From DATDIC01 sp963777625 (GTDB taxonomy: Bacteria > Pseudomonadota > Alphaproteobacteria > Acetobacterales > Acetobacteraceae), in assembly GCA_963777625.1 (NCBI GenBank), contig CAVZRO010000011.1, forward strand, positions 310,001-374,000: a stretch of 64,000 nucleotides of DNA, written 5' to 3'. Positions 35,518 through 44,341 of the stretch are shown here, in pieces. Positions within the stretch are counted from its first letter, which is position 1. Each line of letters starts with the position of its first letter. Under the pieces are notes generated by a model, which was not told the DNA's origin, did no database searches, and saw only the letters and a program-made list of their open reading frames with translations. The translations under genes and the position numbers were made by a program.

Positions 35518-36759
35518 TCAGCTCTGCGGCGCCGACGCGATGTATTGGTATTGATGTGCCATGTCGTCCAGTTTGTGTGTCGTGTCCTGCTTGATCTGGA
35601 ACACGCTGACGGTGTGGTCCAGCAGATCTCCATTCGCATCGAACGCAACCACACCCTGGATGGTCGGTGTCTTGGCAGTCTGAATGGCGTCCCGCACCGC
35701 GTCCCGCGTGACCGGCTTGCCGCTGGCGGCGACGCGCCTGATGGCGTCGATGACCACCAGCCCTGCGTCATACGCGGTAATCGCATAATCGCCCGGCGCC
35801 TCGCCGAACTTGCCGGTATAGTCCTTCACGAACTCCGCCGCCTTGGTATCGCCGGCGAGGTGCGGCGAGGCGATGGTTGCGTACCAGCCCTCGACCGCCG
35901 GGAACCCGGCACCGCTGAGGAAGGACGCGCCATAGACCCCGTCGCCGCCCGCCTTGATTGCTTTCGGCATGATATCATAGGCCTGCTTGGCCAGCTTGAC
36001 CCCGGCTTGGCCGACGCCGCCGTAATAGATTGCATCCGGGTTGAGCGACTTGATCTTGGTCAGCACTGCGTTGTAGTCGGCCGCTTTCGGGTCGAGACGA
36101 TCGCGACCCAGGACCTTCATGCCCTTGGCCGTAGCCTGCTGCTGAAACGCGTCCGCCATGCCCACGCCGTAGGCGCCGCTGTCGTCCAGCACGTACACCG
36201 ACTTCGCGCCGAGCTTCTCGGCCATGAAGTTCGCCATGTTCGGACCCTGGAACGCATCGGTGGTTACCGTGCGGAAGTAAATCGCCTTGCCGGCGGGCCG
36301 GAACTGGTCGGCGAATTTCGGGTTGGTGATGTCGGGATTGGTCGAGGAGGGCGTAATGATGGCCAGATCCCCTTCGCTCAGGATCGGCGCCATCGCCTTG
36401 CCGGCACCGCTCATTTGCGGGCCGATCGCCGCCATCACCTGCGGGTCGGCCACCATCCTGCGGGCGTTGGTCGCGGCCTGTGCGGGATCGTACTGGCCGG
36501 CGGTCGCGGTGCCGTCGTCCATGACATCCATCACGATCTGATAGCCCGGTACCCCGTTTCCTTGGTTCGCGGCCTCGAACGCCATGGCGATGCCGTTCTT
36601 GACGCGCACGGCGTCCTCGGCGTCGGCCCCGGTCAGCGACAGGTCGATGCCGACCTTTACCACCTTATCAGCCGCATAGGCCCTGATACCTGTCCCGCCC
36701 AGCGCTGCCGCGGCGGTTACGGACGCGACGAGGCGCCCTGCGGTCCGACGTGTAATCAT
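35518..36759 (-). CDS. livK: Branched-chain amino acid ABC transporter substrate-binding protein
   Basis: 413 aa with a signal peptide (RLVASVTAAAALGGTGIRAYA-like, residues 9-29; the twin Arg at positions 4-5 is weakly Tat-like). Mature part is a type-1 periplasmic binding protein: VKVGIDLSLTGADAEDAVRV, IGPQMSGAGKAMAPILSEGD and VYVLDDSGAYGVGMADAFQQ. It captures amino acids or related amides in the periplasm for LivHMGF. First gene of the operon. Confidence 0.93.
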   Translation of the reverse strand: MITRRTAGRLVASVTAAAALGGTGIRAYAADKVVKVGIDLSLTGADAEDAVRVKNGIAMAFEAANQGNGVPGYQIVMDVMDDGTATAGQYDPAQAATNARRMVADPQVMAAIGPQMSGAGKAMAPILSEGDLAIITPSSTNPDITNPKFADQFRPAGKAIYFRTVTTDAFQGPNMANFMAEKLGAKSVYVLDDSGAYGVGMADAFQQQATAKGMKVLGRDRLDPKAADYNAVLTKIKSLNPDAIYYGGVGQAGVKLAKQAYDIMPKAIKAGGDGVYGASFLSGAGFPAVEGWYATIASPHLAGDTKAAEFVKDYTGKFGEAPGDYAITAYDAGLVVIDAIRRVAASGKPVTRDAVRDAIQTAKTPTIQGVVAFDANGDLLDHTVSVFQIKQDTTHKLDDMAHQYQYIASAPQS

Positions 36760-36903
36760 CCCTGAAACCCCTTTGTTGTCGTTGCTTCTATCCAGTCATG
36801 GTGGCTAGCAAGGCACGTGCCATGAGTTCACGTGATTTTCTATCCCATGCCCTGCGGCCACCCGCTACATTGAACAGAAGTCTCGTTTCGAGGGAAGCCC
36901 CCA

Positions 36904-37212
36904 TCAATCGGGGCGGGCGGCTCTTCCTGTCAGCAAGCGCACCGCCTGGCGAAGCCGCAGCAGGCCGCCGCGGATCTCGCCACGGGCACACAGGGCTCGC
37001 CCCTCGATCACCAGTTCGATCGTGCGCCGGGCGGGCACGGGGTGCAGGGCGGCAAGCTCATGCGCCCGCTGGCTCAACTGGTTGCAATATGCCTCGGTGT
37101 CGCTGGTGATCGCGGCCGGCGGTGCCTGCGCGCCGCCCAGCAGCCCGGCCGAAATGGCCACCCCGGCTGCGGCCAGGCTGACCAGCACCGTGGCGCGCGT
37201 AACGAGCATCAT
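36904..37212 (-). CDS. Small exported protein of unknown function
   Basis: 102 aa. An N-terminal signal sequence (LVSLAAAGVAISAGLLGGAQA) precedes a short mature region EAYCNQLSQRAHELAALHPV with two Cys (positions about 43 and 75). I do not recognise a family. The pattern of Cys near residue 43 and a helical, Arg-rich body resembles small periplasmic proteins of Acetobacteraceae. It is isolated between livK and the histidine kinase operon. Confidence 0.6.
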   Translation of the reverse strand: MMLVTRATVLVSLAAAGVAISAGLLGGAQAPPAAITSDTEAYCNQLSQRAHELAALHPVPARRTIELVIEGRALCARGEIRGGLLRLRQAVRLLTGRAARPD

Positions 37213-37287
37213 GGCACAACTCTACCGCGAGAACGGTGACCCGCCCGTGGGGCCGACGTGACAAGGGCTTAAACTCCCTTGGGCCAT

Positions 37288-37476
37288 ATACCGGACCGCA
37301 ATGAGGGTGACCCAGCTTCATCATTCCCGCGAAAGCGGGAATCCAGCCAAACCCCCGGAGTTTCGTGGTCTCTTGCCTGGATTCCCGCTTTCGCAGGAAT
37401 GACGAAGCTATTCGCGGGGCATGACGGATCTTTCGCGGGCGTGACGGAATCTAGAGTCCGCGCGGGTTGGTATTAA
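37288..37476. repeat. MITE-like repeat flanked by 12-bp direct repeats
   Basis: Full-length copy: head TACCGGACCGCAATGAGGGTG, central arms CATTCCCGCGAAAGCGGGAA and TTCCCGCTTTCGCAGGAATG, tail CTAGAGTCCGCGCGGGTTGG then TATTA. AAACTCCCTTGG occurs immediately outside on both sides (37271-37282 and 37476-37487), consistent with a target-site duplication. The tail contains the stop codon of the histidine kinase gene. Confidence 0.8.
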
Positions 37477-38893
37477 AACTCCCTTGGCCCTTAAATTCCT
37501 TCGGCTGCACTGCTTCTTCCGGCACCGGAAGCAACATCGAGGCGACCAGGCCGGGGTTGCCATCGCCGAGCCGCAGCTCGCCACCATGCAACTGCGCCAC
37601 CGCCTGCACCAACGCCAACCCGAGCCCGGCACCCGGCGTACTGCGGGCGGTCTCGCCCCGGAAGAACCGCTCGGTGGCGTGGCCGCGATCGGTCGCCGGA
37701 ATACCGGGGCCCTGATCGGATACGATGATGCTCGGCCCCTTGCCGCCGGCGATCGCCCGCAGCGCGACCGTCCCGCCCACGGGCGAGAATTTCACCGCGT
37801 TGTCCACCAGGTTCGCCACCGCCTGCTGGATCAGCGCCCGGTCGCCATATGCCGGCAGGGTCGCGGGTACATCGACCGTAAGGCGGACGCCTTTTTCCTC
37901 CGCCACGGCGTCGTACAGCTCGGCCACCGATGCCAGCAACGGCGCGAGATCGAAGCGGGCGAAGGCGGAGCGCCGCGATCCCGCTTCTATTTCCGAGATG
38001 CGCAGCAGAGCCTGGAACACCGCCACGATGCCATCCAGATCGGCGATTGCCCGCTCGATCGCCCCATGCAGCTCCGCGGCGCTGTCGGAATGCAGAGTGG
38101 CATCTTCCAGCCGGGTGCGCGCGCGCGTGATCGGGGTGCGCAGGTCATGCGCGATTGCATTCGACACCTGCCGCACGCCATCCATCAGCCGGCCGATCCG
38201 GTCGAGCATGTCGTTGATCATTTCGGCGATCTGATCGAATTCGTCGCCACGGCCGGACAGCTTGACGCGCTGCGCGAAATCTCCCTTCGCGACGGCGGCC
38301 GCGGTGGCCGACACGTTCGACAAGGTGCGGCGGAACAGGCTGCGCACCACAATCCCGCCGGCGGTCGCCATGACCGCCACCACCAACATCGCCCACAGCA
38401 GCGCGCCGGTCAGCAAGTGCCGCAACTGTGCACGGTTGCGCACGTCCCGCCCGACCAGCAGATGATACCCGTTGGGCAAATCGTAGCGATGTACCCGCGC
38501 CAGGGAGCGGTTGCCGGCCCGTTGCACCTGCAACTCATACCAGCCGTCGCTGCGCTGAACCGGCGGCGGCCATTGGCCGAGATTTCCCGCCACCGGCGCC
38601 ATCCGGTCATTCACCAGAAGATAGATCGCGTCATCATCGACGTTGCTGGCCAGGCGGTCCTGGATCGTCAGTATCAGGGCCGGCACACCGCCTTCTTCCC
38701 AGCGCTCGGCCAGGCTGCGGGCATCCAGCCGGATCGCGGTCTCCACCTGCCGGTTGAGCAGTCCGGCGGTGGCCCACCACAGGAACATCGCCAGCGCGCC
38801 AGCGCTGATCGCCAGCAGCCCGGTGTAGATGGCGGCGAACCGAACCGCCGCCGAATTGAGAAAGTACCACGCGTCGCCGACGATCCGGACCAG
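37451..38893 (-). CDS. Sensor histidine kinase with probable CTG start
   Basis: About 480 aa. Two transmembrane helices (FAAIYTGLLAISAGALAMFL near residue 28; LLTGALLWAMLVVAVMATAG) enclose a periplasmic domain; then HAMP, the phospho-acceptor box SNAIAHDLRTPITRARTRLE, N-box VANLVDNAVKFSP and ATP-lid motifs DQGPGIPATDRGHA, GAGLGLALVQAVAQLHGG. The first ATG (38788) lies inside helix 1. Upstream there is only a CTG at 38893, with a strong AGGAG seven bases before it, so I place the start there. The last residues (NTNPRGL) and the stop come from a repeat element. It follows its response regulator by 39 bp. Confidence 0.88.
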   Translation of the reverse strand: MVRIVGDAWYFLNSAAVRFAAIYTGLLAISAGALAMFLWWATAGLLNRQVETAIRLDARSLAERWEEGGVPALILTIQDRLASNVDDDAIYLLVNDRMAPVAGNLGQWPPPVQRSDGWYELQVQRAGNRSLARVHRYDLPNGYHLLVGRDVRNRAQLRHLLTGALLWAMLVVAVMATAGGIVVRSLFRRTLSNVSATAAAVAKGDFAQRVKLSGRGDEFDQIAEMINDMLDRIGRLMDGVRQVSNAIAHDLRTPITRARTRLEDATLHSDSAAELHGAIERAIADLDGIVAVFQALLRISEIEAGSRRSAFARFDLAPLLASVAELYDAVAEEKGVRLTVDVPATLPAYGDRALIQQAVANLVDNAVKFSPVGGTVALRAIAGGKGPSIIVSDQGPGIPATDRGHATERFFRGETARSTPGAGLGLALVQAVAQLHGGELRLGDGNPGLVASMLLPVPEEAVQPKEFKGQGSFNTNPRGL

Positions 38894-38932
38894 CCTGAGA
38901 CTCCTTGCGGTCCGCGACTGCCGGCGACTGGT

Positions 38933-39616
38933 TCACGCCGCTTCAGGGCGGAGCATGTAACCGGCGTTTCGCACGGTGTGGATCAGCGGGCTTGCGAACG
39001 GCTTGTCCACCTTCTGCCGCAGCCGCGAGACGTGCACATCGATGACGTTGGTCTGCGGATCGAAATGGTAGTCCCACACGCCTTCCAGCAGCATGGTGCG
39101 TGTGACCACCTGGCCGGCGTGCCGCATCAGATATTCCAGCAAGCGAAATTCGCGCGGCTGCAGATCGATCTTCTGCCCGGCCCGTTTCACCTGCCGGGAC
39201 AACAGGTCCATCTCCAGGTCGGCGACGGTCAGCTTGGTGACTGGCCCTTCCCCTTTGCCGCGACGCGCCAGCGCCTCCACGCGCGCGAGCAATTCCGAAA
39301 ACGCGAACGGCTTCGTCAGATAATCATCGCCGCCCGCCTTCAATCCGCGCACCCGGTCGTCCACCTCGGCCAATGCCGAGAGGATCAGCACCGGGACGGC
39401 GTTTTGCTGCCCCCGCAGCGTTTCCAGCAGGCGCAGCCCGTCGATGCCGCCGGGCAGCATGCGATCGAGGATGACCGCGTCGAAGGCCTCGCTGGCCGCC
39501 ATGAACAGGCCGTCGCGCCCATTATCCGCGTGTTCCACCACATGGCCAGCCTCGCGCAAGCCTCGCACGACGAAGCCCGCTACGTCCTTATCATCCTCGA
39601 CCACCAGGATGCGCAT
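38933..39616 (-). CDS. OmpR-family response regulator
   Basis: 227 aa. Receiver domain MRILVVEDDKDVAGFVVRGL with phospho-acceptor Asp in AFDAVILDRMLPGGIDGLRL, conserved Thr/Ser in VLILSALAEVDDR and Lys in DDYLTKPFAFSELL. C-terminal winged helix VDLEMDLL…LQPREFRLLEYLMRHAGQV and VIDVHVSRLRQKVDKPF. The ATG at 39616 has GGAGAG upstream. It is 28 bp after the HtrA gene and 39 bp before the kinase. Confidence 0.95.
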   Translation of the reverse strand: MRILVVEDDKDVAGFVVRGLREAGHVVEHADNGRDGLFMAASEAFDAVILDRMLPGGIDGLRLLETLRGQQNAVPVLILSALAEVDDRVRGLKAGGDDYLTKPFAFSELLARVEALARRGKGEGPVTKLTVADLEMDLLSRQVKRAGQKIDLQPREFRLLEYLMRHAGQVVTRTMLLEGVWDYHFDPQTNVIDVHVSRLRQKVDKPFASPLIHTVRNAGYMLRPEAA

Positions 39617-39644
39617 GCGCTCTCCTTTCACTCCTTGCCGATAC

Positions 39645-40745
39645 TCAATCCGACTGTTCCGGCGGACGACGCCCGACGGTAACCGGAATCGTCAGGTCCC
39701 GTCCGTCACGACGCACCCTTACCTGCACCGTCGTGCCCGGCGATTTCTCCGCCACCGCGCGAATAAGTCCGACGGTAGTCTCGATCGTATGGCCGTCCAC
39801 CGCCAGAACCACGTCGCCGGCGTGCAAGCCGGCACGCAGCGCCGGACCGGTTGGCGCCACGCCGGCAATCGCTACCCCGCCACGGTGGCCAGTAGCAGAT
39901 TCGAGATTTTCCACCGAAACGCCCAACCATCCGCGATCGATATGGCCCTGCGCCAATAGCTGCGCGACGGTGTGGCTGACAAGATTGCTGGGAATCGCGA
40001 AGCCGATGCCGACCGACCCACCGGATGGCGAAACGATCGCGGTGGTCATTCCGACCACCTGCCCGTCCAGATTGAATGCCGGTCCACCGGAATTGCCGGG
40101 ATTGATCGGTGCGTCGAGCTGCAGGAACCGGTCGAACGGTCCTTCTCCAAGATCACGCCCCTCGGCGGAGACAATTCCCGCGGTGACCGAACCGCCCAGG
40201 CCGAACGGGTTGCCGGCGGCCAGAATCCAGTCGCCTACCTCGACCTTGCCGGAGTCGCCCCAGGTCACGGCCGGCAAAGCGTGATTGGCCTGGACTTTCA
40301 CCACCGCGACGTCGGTCAGATCATCGGAGCCGATGACGCGCGCGGGCAGCTCGGTACCATCGGTCAGTGAAATGACGATCTGGCTGGCATGCCCGACGAC
40401 GTGGTTGTTGGTGACGATGATGCCGCTCGGATCGATGATGAAGCCTGATCCGGCGCCGGTCACCTGCTCGCGCTGCGAGCCGAAACGCCGGCGGAACTCA
40501 CGTCCAAGCGGGGTGTCGCGCAATTCGGGCGGGAGCTGTGCCATCATGTCGCCGCTGTTGACGGTCTCCGTGACGGCTATATTCACCACCGACGGCAGCA
40601 CTTTCTTGACCAACGGCGCGAAGCTGTCCGGCGCGGCGCGCGCGTCCGCCAGGTGCGAGGCCGTCGTCGCGGTGCAGGCCGAGGCAAACAGGCCGAGCAC
40701 CAGCACCAACCCCCTCGGGCGCAACCAAGCGCTTCCAGACATCAT
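39645..40745 (-). CDS. HtrA/DegP-type serine protease, one PDZ domain
   Basis: 366 aa. Hydrophobic signal (LVLVLGLFASACTATTA) with a possible lipoprotein Cys; catalytic triad His in IIVTNNHVVGHA, Asp in GSDDLTDVAVVKV and Ser in APINPGNSGGPAFNLDGQVV; then one PDZ domain (HIDRGWLGVSVENLE; ALRAGLHAGDVVLAVDGHTI). Trypsin-like periplasmic protease that handles misfolded envelope proteins. It heads an operon with a two-component system, which fits an envelope-stress circuit. Start MMSG chosen for the signal peptide. Confidence 0.93.
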   Translation of the reverse strand: MMSGSAWLRPRGLVLVLGLFASACTATTASHLADARAAPDSFAPLVKKVLPSVVNIAVTETVNSGDMMAQLPPELRDTPLGREFRRRFGSQREQVTGAGSGFIIDPSGIIVTNNHVVGHASQIVISLTDGTELPARVIGSDDLTDVAVVKVQANHALPAVTWGDSGKVEVGDWILAAGNPFGLGGSVTAGIVSAEGRDLGEGPFDRFLQLDAPINPGNSGGPAFNLDGQVVGMTTAIVSPSGGSVGIGFAIPSNLVSHTVAQLLAQGHIDRGWLGVSVENLESATGHRGGVAIAGVAPTGPALRAGLHAGDVVLAVDGHTIETTVGLIRAVAEKSPGTTVQVRVRRDGRDLTIPVTVGRRPPEQSD

Positions 40746-41211
40746 CGTGAACGAGTCCTTTCCGGCAGGAGATGGCATGGCGGCGGGAATGCAACAAGAA
40801 TCGCCAGGTGACCGATTTGTCATTCGGAAACTCGTCCCCGGCCGATGAGCACCAATACAGGTGCGGCTCGCGCGGAGGGAAATCGATCGGGGTCGGCGCG
40901 GTGATCATTGTTTGAGGGGATTGACGCATTGATCTGCACGGCGCCGTGCGTGCCGGCAAACGATACGAGGGTGTTCTACCAGACCGCATTGGGGGTGATC
41001 CACGTTCGTCACTCCCGCGCATGTGGGAATCCAGGCAAACCCCGGAATTTCCTGGGCTTTCGGCTGAATTCCCACTTTCGCGGACATGACGGATCTTTTC
41101 GCGGGCACGACGGATCCAGCGTCTTCGTCCGCGCCGATTGGTATTACATATGAAATAAATCTCGGCAGCCCGCTCATGGGCGTCGGTCCTGATCTGGGGA
41201 CCGGCACCGCT
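40746..41211. repeat. Intergenic stretch with a MITE-like repeat at 40977-41147
   Basis: No gene seen. The repeat copy has head TACCAGACCGCATTGGGGG, diverged arms (CGTCACTCCCGCGCATGTGG and CCCACTTTCGCGGACATGAC) and tail GTCTTCGTCCGCGCCGATTG then GTATTAC. The terminal TACCAGACCGC and the reverse complement of the tail (TACCAATCGGC) form imperfect inverted ends. Confidence 0.75.
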
Positions 41212-42402
41212 TTATTCGCACTGCAACGCCGCCACTCCTGGCAGTGTCTTGCCCTCGAGCCATTCCAGGAACGCACCGCCCGCCGTGGAAACGTAGCTCA
41301 GCTTTTCCAGCACGCCGGCATGATGCAGCGCCGCGACCGTATCGCCCCCGCCGGCCACGCTGCGCAGGCCGGCGGCGGTCGCGTCCGCCACCGCCCGCGC
41401 GAAGGCAACCGTGGCAACATCGAAGGGCGGCGTCTCGAACGCGCCAAGCGGACCGTTCCAGACCAGCGTCTTCATCGCGGCGAGCCGCTCGACCAGAGCG
41501 GCGGTGGTTGCCGGACCGACGTCGAGGATCATCATGTCGGGCGGAACCGCGCCGATGGAAACCGTCTGCGTCGCTACGCCAGGGTTCAATTCGCCGGCGA
41601 CCACTGCGTCCTGGGGCAGGATGACATCGCATCCGGCGCCTTTGGCCTGCTCCAGGATAGCGAGCGCGGTGGCATGCATGTCGGCTTCCTGCAACGAACC
41701 TCCGACGGCCAGACCCTGCGCGGCCAGAAACGTGTTCGCCATGGCGCCACCGACCACCAGGACATCGACCCGCCGCAGCAGATTGCCGAGCAGTTCCAGC
41801 TTGGTGGAGACCTTGGCTCCCCCGACCACCGCCATGACCGGGCGGACCGGGTTACCCAGCGCGGCACCCAATGCTTCCAGCTCCGCCTGCATCAGCCGGC
41901 CGGCGTATGCCGGCAGCAGATGCGCCACGCCCTCGGTGCTGGCGTGGGCGCGATGGGCGGCCGAAAACGCGTCGTCGACGTAGATATCCGCAAGCTGCGC
42001 GAGCGCCGCCGCGAACGCCGGATCGTTGGCCTCCTCGCCCCGGTGGAAGCGGGTATTCTCAAGCACCAGCACATCGCCGTCGGCCATGCGGTCCACCGCC
42101 TGGTGCGCCGGTACGCCGATGCAATCCTCGGCGAAGCGGACGCGCTTGCCCAGCACCCCGCTAAGTGCAAGGGCTATCGGCGCGAGCGACATGTCCTGCA
42201 CCCGCTTGCCCTTCGGCCGACCGAAATGGCTGCACAGCACGACCTTGGCGCCGTTCCCGGCGAGTTCCCGGATCGTGGGACACAGCCGCTCGATCCGGGT
42301 GAGATCGGTGATCTTTCCGTCGCGGACCGGAACATTCAGGTCGGCACGCAACAGCACGCGTTTGCCGGCAACGGCAACGTCATCGAGCGTGCGAAACGCC
42401 AT
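41212..42402 (-). CDS. pgk: Phosphoglycerate kinase
   Basis: 396 aa, normal length. RVLLRADLNVPVRDGKITDL at the N-terminus with the substrate Asp/Asn, LCSHFGRPKGKR, AVVGGAKVSTKLELLGNLLR and the C-terminal nucleotide site GPLGAFE…SVAGGGDTVAALHHAG. It interconverts 1,3-bisphosphoglycerate and 3-phosphoglycerate in the cytosol. It lies 6 bp after gap on the same strand. Confidence 0.97.
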   Translation of the reverse strand: MAFRTLDDVAVAGKRVLLRADLNVPVRDGKITDLTRIERLCPTIRELAGNGAKVVLCSHFGRPKGKRVQDMSLAPIALALSGVLGKRVRFAEDCIGVPAHQAVDRMADGDVLVLENTRFHRGEEANDPAFAAALAQLADIYVDDAFSAAHRAHASTEGVAHLLPAYAGRLMQAELEALGAALGNPVRPVMAVVGGAKVSTKLELLGNLLRRVDVLVVGGAMANTFLAAQGLAVGGSLQEADMHATALAILEQAKGAGCDVILPQDAVVAGELNPGVATQTVSIGAVPPDMMILDVGPATTAALVERLAAMKTLVWNGPLGAFETPPFDVATVAFARAVADATAAGLRSVAGGGDTVAALHHAGVLEKLSYVSTAGGAFLEWLEGKTLPGVAALQCE

Positions 42403-42408
42403 GGCTGG

Positions 42409-43422
42409 TTACAGACTGCCGAACAGCGCGGCGGTGTCCGCCATGCGGTTCGAGAACCCCCATTCATTGTCGTACCAGCCCATTACCCGCACCAACTCGC
42501 CATCGACCACGGCGGTCTGCGTCGCGTCGAAGGTGCAGGAGGCAGGGTTGTGGTTGAAATCAATACTGACCAGCGGCACCGTGTTGTAGTCCAGGATCCC
42601 TTTCAGCTCCCCTTGCGAGGCGCGCTTCATCGCCGCGTTGACCTGATCCTTGGTGGCGCGTTGTTTCAGGTTGGCGTCCAGGGACACCAGCGAGACGTTG
42701 GGCGTGGGAATGCGAATTGCCGTGCCGTCGAGCTTGCCCTTCAGCTCCGGCAGGACCAACCCGACAGCGCGCGCGGCGCCGGTCGATGTGGGGATGGCCG
42801 AAACCGCGGCGGCCCGGGCCCGGTGCAGGTCCTTGTGCAGCGTATCCTGCAGCCGTTGGTCGCCGGTGTAGGCATGCACGGTGACCATGTAGCCGCGGAG
42901 TATACCGAAGCTCTCGTGCAGAACCTTCGCCATCGGGGCCAGACAATTGGTGGTGCAGGACGCGTTGGAGATCACCGTCATCTCGCGCGTGAGGGTCTTG
43001 TGATTGACGCCGAACACGATGGTGGCATCCACCCCGTCGGCCGGCGCCGAAACCACCACCTTGCGTGCGCCTGCCTTCAGCAGCGCCGAGGCAGCGTCCT
43101 TGCTGGTGAACAGCCCGGTGCATTCCATCGCGACATCGACGCCATTGTACGGCACCTTGAGAGGATCGCGTTCGGCGGAGACCTTGATCGGTCCCCATAC
43201 GCGGCCGCCGTAGCGAACCGTTATCGAATCGCCGGAAACTTCCAACTGGCCGGGGAACCGGCCATGCACGCTGTCGTAGTGGAACAGGTGCGCATTCGTT
43301 TCGGCACTGCCGAGATCGTTGATCGCGACCGGCACGATATCGTCGCGCCCGCTCTCGATCATCGCCCGCAACACGAGGCGGCCGATTCGCCCGAACCCGT
43401 TGATCGCCACCCTCACGGACAT
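42409..43422 (-). CDS. gap: Glyceraldehyde-3-phosphate dehydrogenase
   Basis: 337 aa. NAD-binding RVAINGFGRIGRLVLRAMIE, catalytic Cys in SNASCTTNCLAPMAKVLHES, and the C-terminal YDNEWGFSNRMADTAALFG. Type I GAPDH. Forms a unit with pgk downstream. The tkt gene that would normally precede it in this gene order is 3.9 kb away, separated by a plus-strand module. Confidence 0.97.
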   Translation of the reverse strand: MSVRVAINGFGRIGRLVLRAMIESGRDDIVPVAINDLGSAETNAHLFHYDSVHGRFPGQLEVSGDSITVRYGGRVWGPIKVSAERDPLKVPYNGVDVAMECTGLFTSKDAASALLKAGARKVVVSAPADGVDATIVFGVNHKTLTREMTVISNASCTTNCLAPMAKVLHESFGILRGYMVTVHAYTGDQRLQDTLHKDLHRARAAAVSAIPTSTGAARAVGLVLPELKGKLDGTAIRIPTPNVSLVSLDANLKQRATKDQVNAAMKRASQGELKGILDYNTVPLVSIDFNHNPASCTFDATQTAVVDGELVRVMGWYDNEWGFSNRMADTAALFGSL

Positions 43423-43817
43423 CGCATGTTCCTTTGTATTGCAGAGGCGCGGTGCACGATGCGCCCGGGCATGAAATCATAGCAACCTTCCCGGCACGAT
43501 CGAGAGATACCGGCCTATGGGAGCGCTGCCAAGACGTCACTTGTGCCGATCCCTGCTGCTATGTAACGTCCCTGCTCAGGATAAAGGGGCTTCCCGAAAG
43601 GGCGGTGCGCGGCGGAGCCGGCAGTACGCCGGCTGAGATTGGCCAATGGAACTATTATGCACGAGCGGGGCCGGACAGAAGGGCGAAGGCGGGTAAGAGC
43701 GGTGGTCGCCGGCGGCGTGCTGCTGCCGCGTCAGGCCCGCGACACCGGCACGTGCCATCGGGGCACGTGCCATCGGCTGGTACCGGGATCGGCCATTCAG
43801 TCCTCCGTCCATAAGCC
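43423..43817. other. Gene-free divergent region between gap and the ADP-ribosylation module
   Basis: This interval must contain the gap promoter (minus) and the promoter of the plus-strand module. I see no convincing coding frame. A 14-bp unit is repeated at 43745-43780 (GGCACGTGCCATCG, preceded and followed by the same GGCACGTGCCATCGG), each unit containing the palindrome GGCACGTGCC; this could be a regulator-binding pair. No sure -35/-10 box is seen. Confidence 0.45.
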
Positions 43818-44300
43818 ATGAGCGCGAGCGCCAAGTCGGAGTGGCTGCAACGGGTGCTCGGGTTCACGTTTCGGTCCACACGGCCAGTTGCCACGAAACC
43901 GGGCGCCGCCGGGGGCTGGCAGGCCGCCCGCACTGCGTGGGAGGCTGCCAGCGGGACGGTGGATGGCCAGATCGCCGCCCTGCAGTCTGTATTGCGACGA
44001 AGCAACGATGATACGCTGGCGGAGATTGCTGAGTTCGGACTCAATGGCATCACCGGCAACTATAAAGTGCCGCTCGCGGCGGCATTGGTGGAGCTGGGTG
44101 CGGGCGGTCCCGCGGCCATGAAAAAGGCGGGGCCAAAGGCGGTGAAGATCATCAACGACTACCGCGCCTATCTTGAGACCAGCGAGAAAGTCCAGGTCTG
44201 CGACGCCAACCCGTTCGGCACGCCCGTTTCGATCCGGGCGACGCTCGGCGGGGCGCTGGCAGAGTTGGCGGCATCGCTTGAAGCCGGACTCCGTCGCTGA
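43818..44300 (+). CDS. Helical protein of unknown function, first gene of the ADP-ribosylation module
   Basis: 160 aa, no signal peptide or membrane segment. Helix-rich: GWQAARTAWEAASGTVDGQI, then IAEFGLNGITGNYKVPLAAA and a conserved-looking end VQVCDANPFGTPVSIRATLG ALAEL. I believe the C-D-x-N-P-F-G tail recurs in hypothetical bacterial proteins, but I know no function. It lies 41 bp before the ADP-ribosyltransferase gene on the same strand, so an adaptor, loading or targeting role for that protein is the leading guess (inference). Confidence 0.7.
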   Translation: MSASAKSEWLQRVLGFTFRSTRPVATKPGAAGGWQAARTAWEAASGTVDGQIAALQSVLRRSNDDTLAEIAEFGLNGITGNYKVPLAAALVELGAGGPAAMKKAGPKAVKIINDYRAYLETSEKVQVCDANPFGTPVSIRATLGGALAELAASLEAGLRR

Positions 44301-44341
44301 CGAGATGATCAGGCGGCTGGGCCGCTGGGGAGACGGCCGAA

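Noticed and set aside
43434..43814. A plus-strand frame of 126 codons before the ADP-ribosylation module
   Set aside because: No RBS, low-complexity Arg/Gly content, and it overlaps the gap promoter and the palindromic repeats; no resemblance to any family.
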